A DNA stretch of 64,000 nucleotides from Ovis canadensis (lineage: Eukaryota > Chordata > Mammalia > Artiodactyla > Bovidae): the NCBI RefSeq assembly GCF_042477335.2, contig NC_091246.1:207513501-207577500 (forward strand), written 5' to 3'. This document shows positions 62,066 to 64,000 of the stretch, piece by piece (within the stretch, counting starts at the first letter, position 1; every line of letters starts with the position of its first letter). The notes under the pieces were generated by a model. It worked only from the letters and a program-made list of their open reading frames with translations, did no database searches and was not told where the DNA came from. The position numbers and the translations under genes were made by a program.

Positions 62066-62218
62066 TTCTGGCCACAGCTCCACACTCTTCCACTCCGACA
62101 CCAGAAAGAGGGTAAATGGGAATCAGGTCCACTGCTCCCAGGCAAGGATGGATCCCCTCCTGAATCTCCATATCGATAGACTGGAAGGCTTCCAGGCAGG
62201 CAGCCAGAACGGAATTGC
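62066..62218 (-). CDS. FTCDNL1: FTCDNL1, cassette exon with the catalytic-type histidine
   Basis: This 153-nt exon (51 codons, phase 1 at both ends) is preceded by a T-rich tract and TTTTTAAG, and ends in AGAA|GTAAGA. The open frame contains AACLEAFQSIDMEIQEG, GIHPCLGAVDLIPIYPLSGV and VEECGAVAR. In FTCD the corresponding segment is KHKGEHPRMGALDVCPFIP followed by SMEEC, and its His82 is the catalytic base of formimino transfer from N-formiminoglutamate to tetrahydrofolate. The histidine of GIHP aligns with it. Because the length is a multiple of three, the exon can be skipped without a frameshift. The human protein I remember joins ...KLG directly to LAED, which corresponds to skipping it. 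Whether the exon is used here needs transcript data, but its splice sites and reading frame look constrained rather than decayed. Confidence 0.85.
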
Positions 62219-62600
62219 CTTAAAAATGTAAAATTAAAATAAAATAAAATCATTAAACTCTCAATTGCATTTAAAGAAGCAGCCATAATTATTACTGTCC
62301 TTTTGTTTTCCTTTCATAAAATGTACAGAAGATTGTTTTTCCATCCAAAATAAAGAAAAATGTAAGATCCAACATTTCCCCTCTCCCAGCCTCCGAAGTG
62401 TCATAAAGTTTCACATTTCTTCCAACTCTTTACTTCCCAAACTGGAAGAAGAAAGCAAAATTTATTAGCCTTAAAAAAACTTTGTATCATTTTTTTACAA
62501 TTGGTTATTTCAATTGTTTCAACCTTATCAAATTAATCTGATGAAATTCTTTGTCATCTTCAGAATAATTTATGAATTTATATTAAAATAGACAAACATA

Positions 62601-62691
62601 GCGTAGCATCACCAATTCAATGAACATGAACTTGGGCAAACTCCAGGAGATAGTGAGAGACAGGCTGGACATGACTTAGTGACTGAACAAC
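62601..62691 (+). mobile_element. BovB 3'-end fragment with internal deletion
   Basis: GCATCACCAATTCAATGAAC, GGGCAAACTCCAGGAGATAG, then a jump to GGACATGACTTAGTGACTGA: the BovB end with about 50 bp missing. Confidence 0.78.
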
Positions 62692-62771
62692 AAAGACAAA
62701 AATACAATTTAAAAGTATACCATAAGTATTTTAGTTTTGCTCTTATAACTAGATTTTCATTAAATTTTGTG

Positions 62772-62893
62772 TGTGTATTAAGTCGTTTGAATCTTGTCCA
62801 ACTCTTTGTAATGCCATGGACTGTAGCCTGCCAGGCTCTTCTGTCCATGGAATTATCCTGGCATGAATGTTGGAGTGGGTTGCTTCTCCAGGT
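62772..62893 (-). mobile_element. BovA monomer fragment
   Basis: A single BovA unit in reverse: AAGTCGTTTGAATCTTGTCC, GCCATGGACTGTAGCCTGCC, CAGGCTCTTCTGTCCATGGA. No tRNA head. Confidence 0.82.
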
Positions 62894-62980
62894 TCATTAA
62901 TTATTCTATCTAAATACATATACACACCTCAGAGTGTTATTACTCTTGAGTTTTCATTAGCAGTGCAGTACGACCATTTT

Positions 62981-63250
62981 CGGAGAAGGCAATGGCACCC
63001 CACTCCAGTACTCTTGCCTGGAAAATCCCATTGATGGAGGAGCCTGGTGCGCTGCAGTCCATGGGGTTGCTAAGAGTCGAACATGACTGAGCGACTTCAC
63101 TTTCACTTTTCACTTTCATGCACTGGAGGAGGAAATGGCAACCCACTCCAGTGTTCTTGCCTGGAGAATCCCAGGGACAGGGGAGCCTGGTGGGCTGCCA
63201 TCTGCGGGGTCACACAGAGTTGGACACAACTGAAGTGACTTAGCAGCAGC
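62981..63250 (+). mobile_element. Bov-A2 dimeric SINE
   Basis: Two BovA units (GGAGAAGGCAATGGCACCCC and GGAGGAGGAAATGGCAACCC starts) joined by the CACTTTCACTTTTCACTTTC linker, ending in AGCAGCAGC. Complete and little diverged. Confidence 0.92.

Positions 63251-64000
<750 letters not shown>

Noticed and set aside
62062..62286. Minus-strand frame of 74 codons overlapping the histidine exon
   Set aside because: Different frame from the homologous one; the FTCD-like frame is bounded by splice sites at 62218 and 62066.

Overview
The window is nuclear DNA from a pecoran (bovid-type) ruminant. BovB (RTE-type) LINE copies, tRNA-Glu-headed Bov-tA SINEs, dimeric Bov-A2 SINEs and CHR-type tRNA SINEs occur throughout, over an older mammalian layer (MIR, L2, MER5A, MaLR LTR, old LINE-1). 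I could not decide between cattle, sheep, goat and relatives from sequence alone. Nothing bacterial or viral (other than a decayed LTR) is present.

The only host protein-coding gene I can support runs on the minus strand through the right-hand 37 kb. It is FTCDNL1 (formiminotransferase cyclodeaminase N-terminal like, alias FONG). Four exons are visible in transcription order: 63906-64000 (continuing past the window edge), 62066-62218, 37178-37363 and 27210-27646 (stop codon). All three junctions are phase 1 with AG/GT borders, and the joined frame is open for 288 residues. Together with the missing start it would cover both subdomains of the formiminotransferase fold, including the exon carrying the histidine equivalent to catalytic His82 of FTCD. 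The human protein annotated under this name, as I recall it, skips that exon and stops inside the intron after the GLTG residues. Both the skip and the read-through are also possible here.

Layout: 1-5.3 kb holds a tail-to-tail inverted pair of BovB copies, an unidentified GC-rich single-copy stretch they interrupt, and a CHR SINE with an inverted tail. 5.7-11.2 kb holds a MIR, a nearly full-length BovB headed by LINE-1-like 5'UTR sequence, and an L2 broken by a CHR SINE and a short BovB with an 11-bp target duplication. 11.2-18.1 kb is AT-rich intergenic DNA with few SINEs. 18.6-26.2 kb carries a BovB, then a three-level nest (MIR, BovB plus, BovB minus) and further SINEs. 27-64 kb is the FTCDNL1 locus, whose introns contain Bov-tA copies, MER5A, LINE-1 pieces, another BovB nested in LINE-1, a BovB tandem pair and several microsatellites. 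In human the next gene in this direction (left, downstream of FTCDNL1) is SATB2, so 1-27 kb is probably the FTCDNL1-SATB2 intergenic interval.

No undescribed defence or biosynthetic system was found. The most interesting items are the intact catalytic-type FTCDNL1 exon with a weak downstream splice donor, the inverted BovB pair, the 5'UTR shared by BovB and LINE-1, and the SINE insertion with three target-site copies.
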